Source: Paenibacillus tyrphae
Lineage (GTDB): Bacteria; Bacillota; Bacilli; Paenibacillales; NBRC-103111
Assembly (NCBI RefSeq): GCF_027925525.1
Contig: NZ_BSDJ01000031.1
Span: 33,083 to 97,082 of the forward strand
Direction of reading: 5' to 3'
Length of the DNA stretch: 64,000 bases
The position numbers and the translations under genes are program-made. Shown here piece by piece: positions 42,858-52,089 of the stretch (position 1 is the stretch's first letter; every line of letters starts with the position of its first letter). The notes under the pieces were generated by a model that did no database searches, was not told the DNA's origin, and was given only the letters and a program-made list of their open reading frames with translations.

Positions 42858-43251
42858 CTATAGTCCTCCTTTACGTTGATCTTGCAAGCGAGTGTCTTTT
42901 TCTACAGACGCGCCTCTCCATGCAGCGCCTTTGCCGACGGATTCCTTCTTTCCTGATTCCATACGGGGCTCGTAGTCAACACAAGCTGCGATCAGTATCT
43001 TTATGATCGTTCGACTCCTTTCCTCATTCGAGCTTCAACCCCATCATACTACATTGATGCAAATGCAAAGGTTCAAGAGTCTATACCCCCTTTAAATAAG
43101 CTATTTTATCCAGAACATTCGACACGTACTTTAGAGTTTTAAATGAAGTATACGGAGTGGATCACCCTGAACGCGGAATCTAGGCCGGAACATCCTCCGT
43201 GCTGCCCCGCAACACGCTAGAAAAGGCCAGTCAAGATGCGGATAACCAAAA
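42858..43251. other. Promoter region of the UvrA-like gene and spacer
   Basis: The first 170 bases (to about 43030) are a long 5' leader of the UvrA-like gene. A possible -10 box, TATGAT, is read on the minus strand near 43045. The rest, to the operon terminator at 43252, shows no gene or strong structure. Confidence 0.4.
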
Positions 43252-43288
43252 AGGCCGCTCCCGCGGATCTCCAAACCGGGAACGGCCT
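43252..43288 (-). terminator. Intrinsic terminator of the Ole-like operon
   Basis: AGGCCG-CTCCCG pairs with CGGGAACGGCCT, followed by TTTTTGG on the minus strand. Confidence 0.85.
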
Positions 43289-43310
43289 AACCTTATGTCA
43301 TTTATGCGCT

Positions 43311-44156
43311 TCATTTCTTGAGCAGACGCAGCACAATCGATTCGTACCATCGCCATGGGAGCAGCACCTTACTCCCCAGGCTCAGTTTAGCCCCGCGACC
43401 AAGCGGATAACGCAGCTTGGGATGCTTCGAGCGGACCACGCGGACGATGGTATCCGCAACTTCCGCCGCATCCGGGGCGGTAGCGGCGGCTTGCTTCGAG
43501 TAACGCAGCACCTTCTCCAGCAAATGCCGGTAAGGTGAAGCTTCGGAGGTACACATGGAGGCGAAGCCTTTTTGCCAAATGTCCGTCTTGTAGGCGCCCG
43601 GCTCGATGAGTACGACGTGAACGCCGAAGGGCTTCATTTCGAGCCTTAACGACTCGCTGAAGCCTTCCACGGCGAACTTGGACGTGCTGTAAGGCGCATA
43701 GCCTGGGAAGCCGCTTCGTCCGCTGACGCTGCTGACGTTGACGATGTATCCGGATCTCCGCTCCCGCATATGCGGAAGCACGGCCTTGGTTGCCGCGATC
43801 ACGCCGAAAACGTTCGTCTCCAGCTGCTGTCTCCACTGCTCTACCGGCACCTCCTCTACATAACCGCCGACGGCAAAACCGGCATTATTCACAAGCACAT
43901 CGATCCGGCCGTACGTTTTGACAATCGAACCGACGGTTTGCCCGATCGCCTCATGATCGGTGACATCCAGAGGCATGATATCGATCAGCTCCTGCACCCC
44001 GCTGCGCTCCGCATGCTCCTGAAGCGCTTCGCATTTGTCCGGATTGCGCATCGTCGCAACGGTTCTGTAGCCTGCGCGCGCAAGCGCGACCGCCGTTAAT
44101 AACCCGAAGCCGCTGGACGCGCCTGTCACCAAAGCAACCGGCTGGGCGTTGTCCAT
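43311..44156 (-). CDS. SDR oxidoreductase, last gene of the Ole-like operon
   Basis: This 281-residue SDR has VTGASSGFG (residues 10-18), NNAG, SSVSG and YSTSK motifs and a longer C-terminal region (about 80 residues past the core) with PYRHLLEKVLRYSKQ, like retinol-dehydrogenase-type SDRs acting on lipophilic substrates. GGAGGG precedes the ATG by six bases. It follows the acyltransferase-like gene after 28 bases and precedes the operon terminator. It may reduce or oxidise the cluster's fatty product. Confidence 0.83.
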   Translation of the reverse strand: MDNAQPVALVTGASSGFGLLTAVALARAGYRTVATMRNPDKCEALQEHAERSGVQELIDIMPLDVTDHEAIGQTVGSIVKTYGRIDVLVNNAGFAVGGYVEEVPVEQWRQQLETNVFGVIAATKAVLPHMRERRSGYIVNVSSVSGRSGFPGYAPYSTSKFAVEGFSESLRLEMKPFGVHVVLIEPGAYKTDIWQKGFASMCTSEASPYRHLLEKVLRYSKQAAATAPDAAEVADTIVRVVRSKHPKLRYPLGRGAKLSLGSKVLLPWRWYESIVLRLLKK

Positions 44157-44184
44157 CGAAATCCCTCCTTCCCCTGCTCCTGTC

Positions 44185-45345
44185 TCAAAATTTATATTTT
44201 TTCATAAGTGGAATGCCGATGCCGTTCAGCGTCTTGTGCAGCAGCATCCAGCCCGAACGCCGGCGGAAGGGCAAATGACGGTCGTAAACGGCGCTGTATT
44301 CGATATCAGCGACCGCTCCGCGGTTGCGCTTAAACTGCGCGGCCCCCGAGCTTTCATGGAGCAGATGGCCGTTCGTCCGGGCAATGCCGATCAGCACCGA
44401 CGACAACATGCGGTACAAGCCGAGCTCCTGCGGAAGCGACGTATCGTAGCCGAAGATCGGCGTGGTCATGACTCCATTGCGGCAAAAGAAGCCGAGCACC
44501 GCATCCAAGCGTCCCGTCGGCTTGTGACGAAGCGCATGAAGCTCCAGCAGCCCTTCCTGCCATGCCAGCTTGAAAAAGCTCGTTCCGAACTGCGGATTGT
44601 GATACGAATATTTATCCAAATAAAGCGCCCGGTACAGGTCCGCCAGCCGGGGCATATCCGCTTCCGTTAGCTCCTCCGGACCGACGGCTTCATACCCGTG
44701 TTTGTCCAGCAGTCCATAATCCCGTTTCAGCAGCCAGCGGGCTTTGGCATTCATCCAAGCATCGTCCGACGGCTTGAGCAGATAGACCTGCCGGCTCGGA
44801 ACCATGCGGAAGCCCAGCTTCTTGAGCGCATCCATCATCGTGGCGTTCGTCGTCCGGTTGAGGGACCGGAAAATCAGCGTATGCTGCGGAAACGAACGGA
44901 GCAGGAAACGGACCGCGTCTTCCGTTTCCTCGTCAGCCAGCTCGGGATACAGATTGGTCGACAGCAGCCAGTTGTTCACTTGCACCGTGAGGTTGAACCC
45001 GCTCCCCTTCAGCAGCCAGCCCATGACGGTAAGCAGCCCGCCGAGCGCAAGCTGCGCCGGGCGTGACTTTAGCAGATACAGCTCCTGCTTCGCATAGCTG
45101 ACGTAGTGGGTGTACGGAGAACAGACGTACGAATTGTCATACTCCGTCTCATTGACGGTCACCGGCAATACGTTGTCGTTCAACTGGAGCACTTGAAGAG
45201 CCGTGGACAGGTTCGGCACGAATGTCTCGACCGGCTGTTGAAGCAGCGGAAGCAAGTAGCGCTTGGCATACCCGCCGTCAGCCGTATCAGGCCATTCGAG
45301 TTGTCCGATCGATTCCCTATCGAATAAGCGCAGCATCGAGGTCAA
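44185..45345 (-). CDS. GNAT/FemAB-like acyltransferase-type protein of the biosynthetic operon
   Basis: The protein of about 386 residues has two halves that look like tandem GNAT-type folds. One contains NNWLLSTNLYPELADEETEDAVRFLL; the other contains EADMPRLADLYRALYLDKYSYHNPQF and GVMTTPIFGYDTSLPQELGLYRMLSSVLIGIARTNG. The start is probably TTG at 45345, seven bases after GGAGG; an ATG at 45336 is the alternative. I do not recognise a named family. It overlaps the upstream ligase-like gene by 29 bases, so it belongs to the same pathway. Confidence 0.65.
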   Translation of the reverse strand: MTSMLRLFDRESIGQLEWPDTADGGYAKRYLLPLLQQPVETFVPNLSTALQVLQLNDNVLPVTVNETEYDNSYVCSPYTHYVSYAKQELYLLKSRPAQLALGGLLTVMGWLLKGSGFNLTVQVNNWLLSTNLYPELADEETEDAVRFLLRSFPQHTLIFRSLNRTTNATMMDALKKLGFRMVPSRQVYLLKPSDDAWMNAKARWLLKRDYGLLDKHGYEAVGPEELTEADMPRLADLYRALYLDKYSYHNPQFGTSFFKLAWQEGLLELHALRHKPTGRLDAVLGFFCRNGVMTTPIFGYDTSLPQELGLYRMLSSVLIGIARTNGHLLHESSGAAQFKRNRGAVADIEYSAVYDRHLPFRRRSGWMLLHKTLNGIGIPLMKKYKF

Positions 45346-46660
45346 GGTCGAACCTCCTCTCCACCCGCCGAAGCTTCCGGTCTCCCGGCTGGAAGGCATA
45401 CGCCGTAAATTCGAACCCCGGCGTGCGGCAGCCGACCCGATCGCACAGACCGGTCAAGGCGTTCGCCACGGCCGCTTCGGTCTCCGCCCGTTTGCCGTCC
45501 GCGACTTGCAGGGAAACCTCCAGCCGATTCGGCGCGTGGAGCACGACGCGATACGCTTCGATGTCGCCGGAGGCGGCAAGCAGCGCCCGGCTGATGAAAT
45601 CGGGGAATACACGTACCCAGCCTTCGCCATCCCACGCCGGAAAATAGAACAAGTCATCACAGCGCCCTTCGATCGTTTCAATCGCCATAAACGGCGATCC
45701 GCAGGGACAAGGTTCCGAACGCTCGGTCAGCACGTCGTTCAGCCGGTAGCGAATCATCGGCTGCGCTTTTCTGGAAAAATCGGTAATAACCGGAACGAAC
45801 TTCCGCAACTCAAGGTCCACATATTCTTTCTGAATGACTGCGATATCTTCATTCATATGCAGCGTACCGTGAGCGCATGTAGCGGCAAGAAAACCTTCGG
45901 TGCACTGGTAAACCTGATGCAGCGTTTGCCCGAACGTTTCTTCGATATACCGGCGATCCAGCGGGTCCAGCACCTCGGCCACCGACACGATGCACCTGGG
46001 CGCAATCGATATCCGCCCCTCCCTTTGCCGCTCTGCAAGCAGGCGAAGCATGGAAGGCGGCGCGACGAGCAAGGTCGGCTGCTGCTCCCGGAGCCACTCC
46101 AGATGGCGATCCAAAGGATCGAGCAGATCGTAGAACCGGAACTGCAGCCGCCGGCTTCCTACAGCAGCATACAAGTTGCTGTTGGCGCGCAGAAAAAAGG
46201 CAATGCGATGCTTGCCGAAGAGCGACCCCGGCAGCACCTTGGCCAGCACGGCGCCCGCCCAAGCCAGCCGTTCCTCCCGGCTAACGAGAAACAGTCCCCT
46301 ATGCCCCGACGTTCCGGACGATAAGCCGATGGTCGTCCCGCCGATCATCGGAGTGAAATCCCGCGTTTGTTCCGCGCGTAACGCCAGAGCAAAGGCATCC
46401 TCTTTCAGGATTCCAGCCGTGTTCAGACGGTCAAACTGCTCCATCATGATTTGTTTGTCGATCATCGGAAACTCCCGCCATTCCGACAGCGGACGATTCC
46501 CCCACCATTCGCGGTAAAAGGGGGATTGCCGCCGTACCCGGTCCAAATGGCTCCGGATGCGCGCTTCCTGCCACCGCTCGAGCGAAGCCCGGTCCGTCCA
46601 CCGGCGTCCTTGGCGGGTAAGCCAATAACGGGATAAAATGCGCAGCGAATCGGTCAGCAT
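45317..46660 (-). CDS. PaaK/F390-synthetase-like adenylate-forming enzyme
   Basis: The 447-residue protein starts at 46660, one base overlapping the MBL stop. It has the AMP-binding loop LSSGTSGHRGLFLVS (P-loop STGTSG type), the motif VYQCTEGFLA, and YRLNDVLT with downstream CPCGSPFMAIETIEGRCDD, matching the PaaK/coenzyme F390 synthetase branch of the ANL superfamily. It should activate a carboxylic acid as an acyl-adenylate, and perhaps close a ring as OleC does. Its place next to OleA- and OleD-like genes supports a fatty or beta-hydroxy acid substrate. Confidence 0.8.
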   Translation of the reverse strand: MLTDSLRILSRYWLTRQGRRWTDRASLERWQEARIRSHLDRVRRQSPFYREWWGNRPLSEWREFPMIDKQIMMEQFDRLNTAGILKEDAFALALRAEQTRDFTPMIGGTTIGLSSGTSGHRGLFLVSREERLAWAGAVLAKVLPGSLFGKHRIAFFLRANSNLYAAVGSRRLQFRFYDLLDPLDRHLEWLREQQPTLLVAPPSMLRLLAERQREGRISIAPRCIVSVAEVLDPLDRRYIEETFGQTLHQVYQCTEGFLAATCAHGTLHMNEDIAVIQKEYVDLELRKFVPVITDFSRKAQPMIRYRLNDVLTERSEPCPCGSPFMAIETIEGRCDDLFYFPAWDGEGWVRVFPDFISRALLAASGDIEAYRVVLHAPNRLEVSLQVADGKRAETEAAVANALTGLCDRVGCRTPGFEFTAYAFQPGDRKLRRVERRFDLDLDAALIR

Positions 46661-47544
46661 CAGAGCGGTTCCCCTCCTTGAATCCACTTTTCCCAGATCT
46701 CCGGGCAGTGTGAGGGAACGATGCGCAAAGCCGGATACCGCTCGTGCAGCCGAACGAGCCGCTCGAAGCTGTCCCGGTACTGGCGCCGGTTCGGCATGAC
46801 CAGTCCGGCAAGCGGGTGCGGCGGGCGGTTCTCGCGGATCGCCCGGCTCGACCAGGCCGCATCGGCACAGAGCAAATAATCGTGGCGCTCCGTTGACAAA
46901 AGCAGCCCGATCTGCCCGTCCGAATGCCCGGGAAGATCGACCGCAACCAGACTGCCGTCACCCAGCACATCGAGGCCGCTGGAGAACGGGAAATCCGCCG
47001 GCAGCTCGACCTGCCGCTCCCGGAGAATCGGCTGCGAGCGGCGTTCGAACGATTCCGGCAGCAGCCCGGGCAGGTACGCTCTGCGGAGCGCCGCCAATCC
47101 GCGCAAGGACTTCACCGCGTCGTACGCCTCCGGTACGTACAAAAATGTGGCGTTCGGGAAATCGCGCAGACCGGCCACATGATCGGCATGAAAATGCGTC
47201 ACGATCACCGTCTGCACCTGCTCCGGAGAGACCCCGCAGGCTGCAAGCTGCCGCACCGCGCTTTCCTCCTCGCGGAATACGACAGGCGTAATCATACTAT
47301 ACAGCCGCTCCGGCAGCCAGTTCGTTTCCTGGATGAACCGCTCCGAATATCCGGTGTCTACGACAATCGTGCCGAACGTCGGGTGCTCAATGCAGGCGAA
47401 TATCGCCGGAATGCGGCACGAACGCAGCGAGCCTCCCCGAAGCGTCACCCATTCCGGATGGGTGCAATAGCCTGCCGCAAACAAACGCAGCTTGGTCTTG
47501 GGGATCGGTAGCCCTCTGTCTTCTCTCTGTTGTCTATAAGTCAT
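46660..47544 (-). CDS. Metallo-beta-lactamase-fold hydrolase
   Basis: The start at 47544 (MTYRQQRED) has GGAGGAG five bases upstream and overlaps the previous gene by 11 bases. The 294-residue protein has the metal motif THFHADHVAG, a further His in DLPGHSDGQIG, Asp in CADAAW and His in PSHCPEIW, close to the AHL-lactonase group. It should hydrolyse an ester, lactone or thioester. In the Ole pathway an unrelated hydrolase (OleB) acts on a beta-lactone; this enzyme could replace it. Confidence 0.83.
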   Translation of the reverse strand: MTYRQQREDRGLPIPKTKLRLFAAGYCTHPEWVTLRGGSLRSCRIPAIFACIEHPTFGTIVVDTGYSERFIQETNWLPERLYSMITPVVFREEESAVRQLAACGVSPEQVQTVIVTHFHADHVAGLRDFPNATFLYVPEAYDAVKSLRGLAALRRAYLPGLLPESFERRSQPILRERQVELPADFPFSSGLDVLGDGSLVAVDLPGHSDGQIGLLLSTERHDYLLCADAAWSSRAIRENRPPHPLAGLVMPNRRQYRDSFERLVRLHERYPALRIVPSHCPEIWEKWIQGGEPL

Positions 47545-48538
47545 GCTTACTCCTCCACCACTGAGCAAAAGCTTCCATTCCTTCGTCCACGCAAATCTTG
47601 GGCGAATAGCCAAGTTCCCTTCGGGCTGCGCTAATATCCAGCGTCTGGCTTCTCCCGATCATGCCCGCCACCGCCCGGGTGAGCATCGGCTCGCCCCGGC
47701 CGGGAAGCAGCCGGGCGGATAGCTCCATCAGCGCGGCAACACCGTAGGCGGCGGCATAAGACAGCCGTTTGAACCGGACAGGAATGCCCAGTTTCCCGAG
47801 CAGCTTGGTTACCGCCTCGCCAAAAGGCATCGGCTCGCCGTTCGTAATATTGTAGATGCGTCCCGCCACGGAAGCGGCCGGCGCCGCTTGGCACAGCAGC
47901 AGTGCATCGATGGCATTGTCGACATACGTCAAGTCGATCAGCGCCTTCCCTCCTCCGAGCAGCGGGATGCCCTGCACCGCATTGGCTTCGATCAGCCGCG
48001 GCAAAATCGAAGCGTCGCCCGGACCGAACAAGGCGCGCGGACGCACGATAACGGTCTCCAGCCCTTCCTCCCCGGCCCGTGCTACGGCCTCCTCGGCCAG
48101 CCGCTTCGTCGCGGCGTACGGGCTGGCTTGACGGCGCGGCAGCGGGTCCGATTCCCGGACGCCCAGCCGATGAGTGCTGCCGAAATATACACTGGGCGTC
48201 GACACGTGGATAAGCCGGCCGACCTGATGCCGCAGGCAGCCGGCGGTAACATGTTCCGTTCCGAGAACGTTGCTATCGTAAAAATCGTTGTATGGCCCCC
48301 AAGATGCCGATAACGCGCCGCAGTGAAATACGGCCTGCTGACCGGCGCAAGCGGCGTCCACCCGCTCCCGGTCCCGCAGGTCCGCGTGCACGAATCGGAT
48401 GCCCTGCCGCCGGAGCTCCTCCCCAAACGCCGGTTGTCTGCCCAACGCGGTAACGTTCCAGCCTTCGTTCCGGAGCCGGAGAGCTAGCCGTCTGCCCAGA
48501 AAGCCTGTTCCTCCCGTCACTAAGGCGTTCCTGTTCAT
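47534..48538 (-). CDS. OleD-like NAD(P)-dependent epimerase/3-beta-HSD-family reductase
   Basis: The 334-residue protein starts at 48538, overlapping the previous stop by four bases, with GGAGG upstream. It has VTGGTGFLG (residues 7-15), the active Y141-x3-K145 in SPYAATK, STPSVYFG, RPRALFGPGD, DLTYVDNAIDALL and ITNGEPMPFGE. These blocks are in the order found in OleD, which reduces the beta-keto acid made by OleA to a beta-hydroxy acid in long-chain olefin and beta-lactone synthesis. The match is by eye only. Confidence 0.83.
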   Translation of the reverse strand: MNRNALVTGGTGFLGRRLALRLRNEGWNVTALGRQPAFGEELRRQGIRFVHADLRDRERVDAACAGQQAVFHCGALSASWGPYNDFYDSNVLGTEHVTAGCLRHQVGRLIHVSTPSVYFGSTHRLGVRESDPLPRRQASPYAATKRLAEEAVARAGEEGLETVIVRPRALFGPGDASILPRLIEANAVQGIPLLGGGKALIDLTYVDNAIDALLLCQAAPAASVAGRIYNITNGEPMPFGEAVTKLLGKLGIPVRFKRLSYAAAYGVAALMELSARLLPGRGEPMLTRAVAGMIGRSQTLDISAARRELGYSPKICVDEGMEAFAQWWRSKHDL

Positions 48539-49809
48539 GATGTCCCTCCGTTCCATTCGATATCGCCGGTCGAAGCTTCCATAAGCGTCTGCTTGCGGGC
48601 GGCCGCGGCTCTCCGCAGCTCCAAGAGCAGAAAAAGCTGCTCCCCAAAAGGCCGCGGGTCGCTCCAGCGGAATACGACGTCCCGGGCCGCGGCATACTTG
48701 GATAGCCATGCCGTGAAGGCGCGCCACGAGCGGCTTCCCGTCAGCCCGCAGGCCAGCATCGGCAGCCCCAGCATCCCCTTCGTTTGCGGCTGCGGCTCGA
48801 TCACCGATTCGCCCAGCGCTTCCGGCTGCAGCAAAGCCGAGACCAGCCCGTCCTCCGGCCTGAACAGATGGATGCCGCCTGTCGTCCGCGGATTGCATTC
48901 GATGGCGTGTAGCTCTCCTCGCTCCGTCTCGATAAAATCAAACGCGATTTGCCCGGTGAACCGTTCCATCCGGACAAACTGCCGTACCCATTCGAGCATG
49001 CCGGAATGATACAGCGGCTCGAAATATACGCTGGCCCCGCCGCGGACTGCGTAACTGGCAGCATAGGCGGCGTGAGCCGCGAGTCTGCCTTCGTACGCGA
49101 TACTGTAGGTGCACAGCGTTCGCCCCGGAATGAATTGCTGAACAACCCAAGGATAGCTTTCGGCTTCCAGTTGGAAATCGTCGGTTGGGGCCTCTTCGGT
49201 AATCCGGGTCCTCTCCGTCGCTGCCACCCCTGCTTCCCGTCCGCCTGGCTTCACGATGCGAACCTTGGAAGCGAAGCGCGAAAATTCCGGCTTTGCGACA
49301 TAGCCGTCCCGGAAAACTTCCTCCTGGACGGAACCGATTCGTGCCGTGAATTGGGCCCACTCCTGCGGAGTGCTCACCCGCTCCGTATGCGGAACAGACA
49401 AGCCGAGCTCTTGTGCCCGGCGGATGAATTCCCATTTGCTGTGCAGCCGCCGGAGCTGCTCAAGCGGCGGAGCGACGACGCGGCATATCCGGCTGAGCCG
49501 TTCCAGTCCGGCCGACACGTAAAAAATCTCCTCGCAGGTCGGGATCAGCCATGCGATGCCTTCGCGCCGTACGATCTCTTCGAGCGCCGCAACGAAGCGC
49601 TCGGGTTCACGTGCCGGACCCGGCACCGCATAGCTGCGGGCGACCGCTTTCGACACGCGGCACAAGTGATGCCGCACGCTTTCTGCCGCATGCACCTCGC
49701 AGCCTGCGGCAGCGAGCAGCCGGGCAAGCTCCAGAGCTGCCGGAGCGCGACCGCCGGTAATCAGCACCTTAGGATGCTCGGCCGAAGCTCCTAACCGTCT
49801 AGTAATCAA
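48535..49809 (-). CDS. ATP-grasp-fold carboxylate-amine/thiol ligase
   Basis: The 424-residue protein probably starts with TTG at 49809, eight bases after GGAGG, overlapping the ketosynthase gene by 11 bases. It has the pre-ATP-grasp domain (VLITGGRAPAALELARLLAAAGCEVHAAES), then the ATP-grasp domain with YVAKPEFSRFASKV, VQQFIPGRTLCTYS and the magnesium site HAIECNPRTTGG. Such enzymes join a carboxylate to an amine, thiol or hydroxyl through an acyl phosphate. This function is not part of the classic Ole pathway. Confidence 0.83.
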   Translation of the reverse strand: MITRRLGASAEHPKVLITGGRAPAALELARLLAAAGCEVHAAESVRHHLCRVSKAVARSYAVPGPAREPERFVAALEEIVRREGIAWLIPTCEEIFYVSAGLERLSRICRVVAPPLEQLRRLHSKWEFIRRAQELGLSVPHTERVSTPQEWAQFTARIGSVQEEVFRDGYVAKPEFSRFASKVRIVKPGGREAGVAATERTRITEEAPTDDFQLEAESYPWVVQQFIPGRTLCTYSIAYEGRLAAHAAYAASYAVRGGASVYFEPLYHSGMLEWVRQFVRMERFTGQIAFDFIETERGELHAIECNPRTTGGIHLFRPEDGLVSALLQPEALGESVIEPQPQTKGMLGLPMLACGLTGSRSWRAFTAWLSKYAAARDVVFRWSDPRPFGEQLFLLLELRRAAAARKQTLMEASTGDIEWNGGTS

Positions 49810-50797
49810 GCACAACGCCTCCCAGCGTCAGTCCGGCCGAAGTGCCGAGCAGCAGCACGCGGTCTCCTCGCTCGATTCTCCTTTGACGGATCGCTTCGTG
49901 GAGTCCCATCGGAATCGAAGCGGATATCGTATTGCCATGATCAGGCGTAATGTACAGCAGCTGCTCTTCGGAAATACGCAGTTTTCGGCTGAGCAGCCGC
50001 ATCGCCATCGCGCTTCCTTGATGCGGAATGACCAGCTTGATGTTCGCAATGGAGCACTCTGCCCCGGCAAGAAGGCGATTCATAAAATCCGGCAGCTTCT
50101 TGGAGGCCATCCGAAACAAAGGCTCTCCCTGCATGTCGAACAAATAATGCTCCGCCGTCTCCGGAGCAAAAGCCCCGGCAGGGCGGCCGCTGCCGCCTCC
50201 CCGAATTTCCGAGAGATGCGCCCCGGCGCTGTACGTTTCCATGCAAGCGGAGAGGATGCGCGAGCGCTCTTCCGGCCCGGACTTCGCAATGACGGCTGCC
50301 GCCGCCCCGTCGCCGAAGAGAGCTGCGCTTTCCTTTTGCTTCCAGTTTAAGCCTTTCGAAGCGATCTCGGTCGATACCAGCAGGACGCGGCGGTACCGCC
50401 CGGCCTCTACCATATAGGACATTACATCGAGGCCGGCGACAAAGCTCAGGCACGTCGAGTTAATGTCGAATGCGGGAACGCCGGAATGCTGCTGCCCCAT
50501 TGCTTCTTGAATTAATGCGGCGGTGCAAGGAATCGGCTGCTCCATCGTCCCGCTCGTGCATACCAGACAATCGATATCTTCGAACGTCAATCCAGCCGCT
50601 TCCATTGCCGCATAGGCCGCCTTTGCCCCCATCAAAGAAGCCGTTTCATCCTCTACGAAATGGCGGTGAATGACGTTTGTTTTTTTCCTTACCCAGCCTT
50701 CCGGTACGCCCAAAGCCCGATCCATCTCCGAATCGGCGACCCGGCGCTTCGGCATATATTTACCGGTTCCGATAATTTTTACATGACGAGTTTGCAT
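49799..50797 (-). CDS. OleA/FabH-like 3-oxoacyl-ACP synthase III
   Basis: The 332-residue thiolase-fold protein starts at 50797 (MQTRHVKIIGTG) with GAGG six bases upstream. It has the full triad: Cys in FDINSTCLSF (about residue 116), His in IPHQGSAMAM and Asn in DHGNTISASIP. GDGAAAAVI is also typical. FabH and OleA condense acyl thioesters without decarboxylative extender modules. Being first in a coupled operon with an OleD-like reductase, it probably builds a beta-keto intermediate. Self-sufficient chain length cannot be deduced. Confidence 0.85.
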   Translation of the reverse strand: MQTRHVKIIGTGKYMPKRRVADSEMDRALGVPEGWVRKKTNVIHRHFVEDETASLMGAKAAYAAMEAAGLTFEDIDCLVCTSGTMEQPIPCTAALIQEAMGQQHSGVPAFDINSTCLSFVAGLDVMSYMVEAGRYRRVLLVSTEIASKGLNWKQKESAALFGDGAAAAVIAKSGPEERSRILSACMETYSAGAHLSEIRGGGSGRPAGAFAPETAEHYLFDMQGEPLFRMASKKLPDFMNRLLAGAECSIANIKLVIPHQGSAMAMRLLSRKLRISEEQLLYITPDHGNTISASIPMGLHEAIRQRRIERGDRVLLLGTSAGLTLGGVVLDY

Positions 50798-50958
50798 ACG
50801 TATCCTCTGCTTTCCGTGTGTGCGTGTATGATTCAAGCCATATTTTTATTGTAAAGAAAAATCGGCCGGAACATAGTACTAACTTTGTCTAATACCCCTT
50901 GAGGCCTATTATCCATTCGCGACAGCCCCGCCGTATCCCTTTTTCGAAACGCAAAAAA

Positions 50959-50985
50959 ACCGCATAATCCGACACGGAATGCGGT
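50959..50985 (-). terminator. Intrinsic terminator of the PadR-HAAS operon
   Basis: ACCGCAT and ATGCGGT form a hairpin followed by TTTTTTTGCG on the minus strand. Confidence 0.8.
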
Positions 50986-51037
50986 CATTGCACTGCGGTA
51001 CTCCCCCGCTTAACTATGGACATTTCGTCGTACAACG

Positions 51038-51598
51038 CTACGCTGCTCTGCTGCCGGGCAGCACTTTTTTGTAGCTCGCGGAAAGGAAGTTCATATAGTT
51101 GCGCAGGCCTCTCCAGCTTAAGTAAGCAATCCCCCCAACGATGCCGCCGACGATGGTGGAGTACAACATGCTCCACTCGGTCGGAACTTCGATCCCGGGT
51201 CCGAGATTCATATGAATCCAGGTGACGCCGAATGTGCGGATGAACCCGGCGATGAAGATGAGAACCGAGCAAAACCCAAACCCATAGGCGATGGTGGCAA
51301 GCACAGGAATGACCATGATGCTCAGCAGCCCGGTCGTGCAATAAAAGCCGACCATTATCATGACGTCTTTGAACGATCTCGCCGGGCCCTTTTCCATAAT
51401 ATATTCGCTCCGGTACGCTTTCGCCAGCACTCGCGGGTCACCGAGTCGGGCCAGAATGGCGTCCTCCGACTGGCCGCCCGCCACGCCTTCCGCAATATGG
51501 CTCTCGATTTCCCGGATCGCGTCCAGCCGCTCGTCTTCCGGCATTCTCTCCAATAGCTGATACAGTTTTTCCAAATAAGCTCTCGTCTTCGGACTCAT
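51038..51598 (-). CDS. HAAS/DUF1700-type membrane protein
   Basis: The 186-residue protein begins MSPKTRAYLEKLYQLLERMPEDERLDAIREIESHIAEG, the helical HAAS signalling domain, then has about four membrane segments. Its ATG overlaps the PadR stop by four bases. HAAS proteins paired with PadR-type repressors are common in bacilli and link envelope state to gene control. Its precise role is unknown. Confidence 0.8.
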   Translation of the reverse strand: MSPKTRAYLEKLYQLLERMPEDERLDAIREIESHIAEGVAGGQSEDAILARLGDPRVLAKAYRSEYIMEKGPARSFKDVMIMVGFYCTTGLLSIMVIPVLATIAYGFGFCSVLIFIAGFIRTFGVTWIHMNLGPGIEVPTEWSMLYSTIVGGIVGGIAYLSWRGLRNYMNFLSASYKKVLPGSRAA

Positions 51599-51942
51599 AA
51601 CGGTTCCTCTCCCCGATACAATTGAATTTGATACACTGCCGCGTCCAGCTTGTTCCATTCGCGGGACATCGCCTCCAGCAATAGGCGTCCGTCGGCAGTC
51701 AGGCTGTAATATTTGCGCGGCGGGCCGGCTTCCGATTCCTTCCAGAAGGAATCGATATAGTTCTCTTTAAGCAGCCTGCGCAGAAGAGGGTACAGCGTCC
51801 CTTCCGTTACGGCAAGGGGCTCCCACCGATCCAGCAGCGTTACCAGCTCGTAGCCGTATCGCGGCTGCTTGCTGACCAGTAGCAGGATGCAATATTCCAA
51901 AATTCCGCGACGAACCTGGGAAGTCCACTCCGTCATATCCAT
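51595..51942 (-). CDS. PadR-family transcriptional regulator
   Basis: The 115-residue protein has the PadR winged helix: RRGILEYCILLLVSKQPRYGYELVTLLDRWEPLAVTEGTLYPLLRRLLKENYI, followed by the wing PPRKYYSLTADGRLLLE. It is translationally coupled to the HAAS membrane protein downstream and probably represses the pair. PadR proteins often respond to cell-envelope-active compounds or phenolics. Confidence 0.88.
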   Translation of the reverse strand: MDMTEWTSQVRRGILEYCILLLVSKQPRYGYELVTLLDRWEPLAVTEGTLYPLLRRLLKENYIDSFWKESEAGPPRKYYSLTADGRLLLEAMSREWNKLDAAVYQIQLYRGEEPL

Positions 51943-52021
51943 ACGATCTCCCCTTCCACTACTATGCTACCACACACTACTTTGTTCTGCAAGGTACTTG
52001 GTGGAGTATTTTTCCGGCACA

Positions 52022-52078
52022 TAAAAAGACCCGTGCCCGGGCTCCCTCTGTTATCGAAGAAGCCGCAAGCACAGGTTG
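52022..52078 (-). terminator. Probable terminator of the phosphatase gene
   Basis: ACCTGTGC and GCACGGGT pair over eight bases around a long loop and are followed by TTTTTATG on the minus strand. Confidence 0.5.
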
Positions 52079-52089
52079 CGATTTTCAGA

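Noticed and set aside
43001..43027. Possible leader peptide MRKGVERS upstream of the UvrA-like gene
   Set aside because: Its ribosome binding site is weak and no terminator or hairpin hiding the UvrA-like start was seen, so the attenuator pattern of the other three loci is not met.
47534..48898. Longer form of the OleD-like protein starting at 48898
   Set aside because: The extension lies inside the upstream ATP-grasp gene in another frame; the ATG at 48538 has a good ribosome binding site and the nucleotide-binding motif follows at once.
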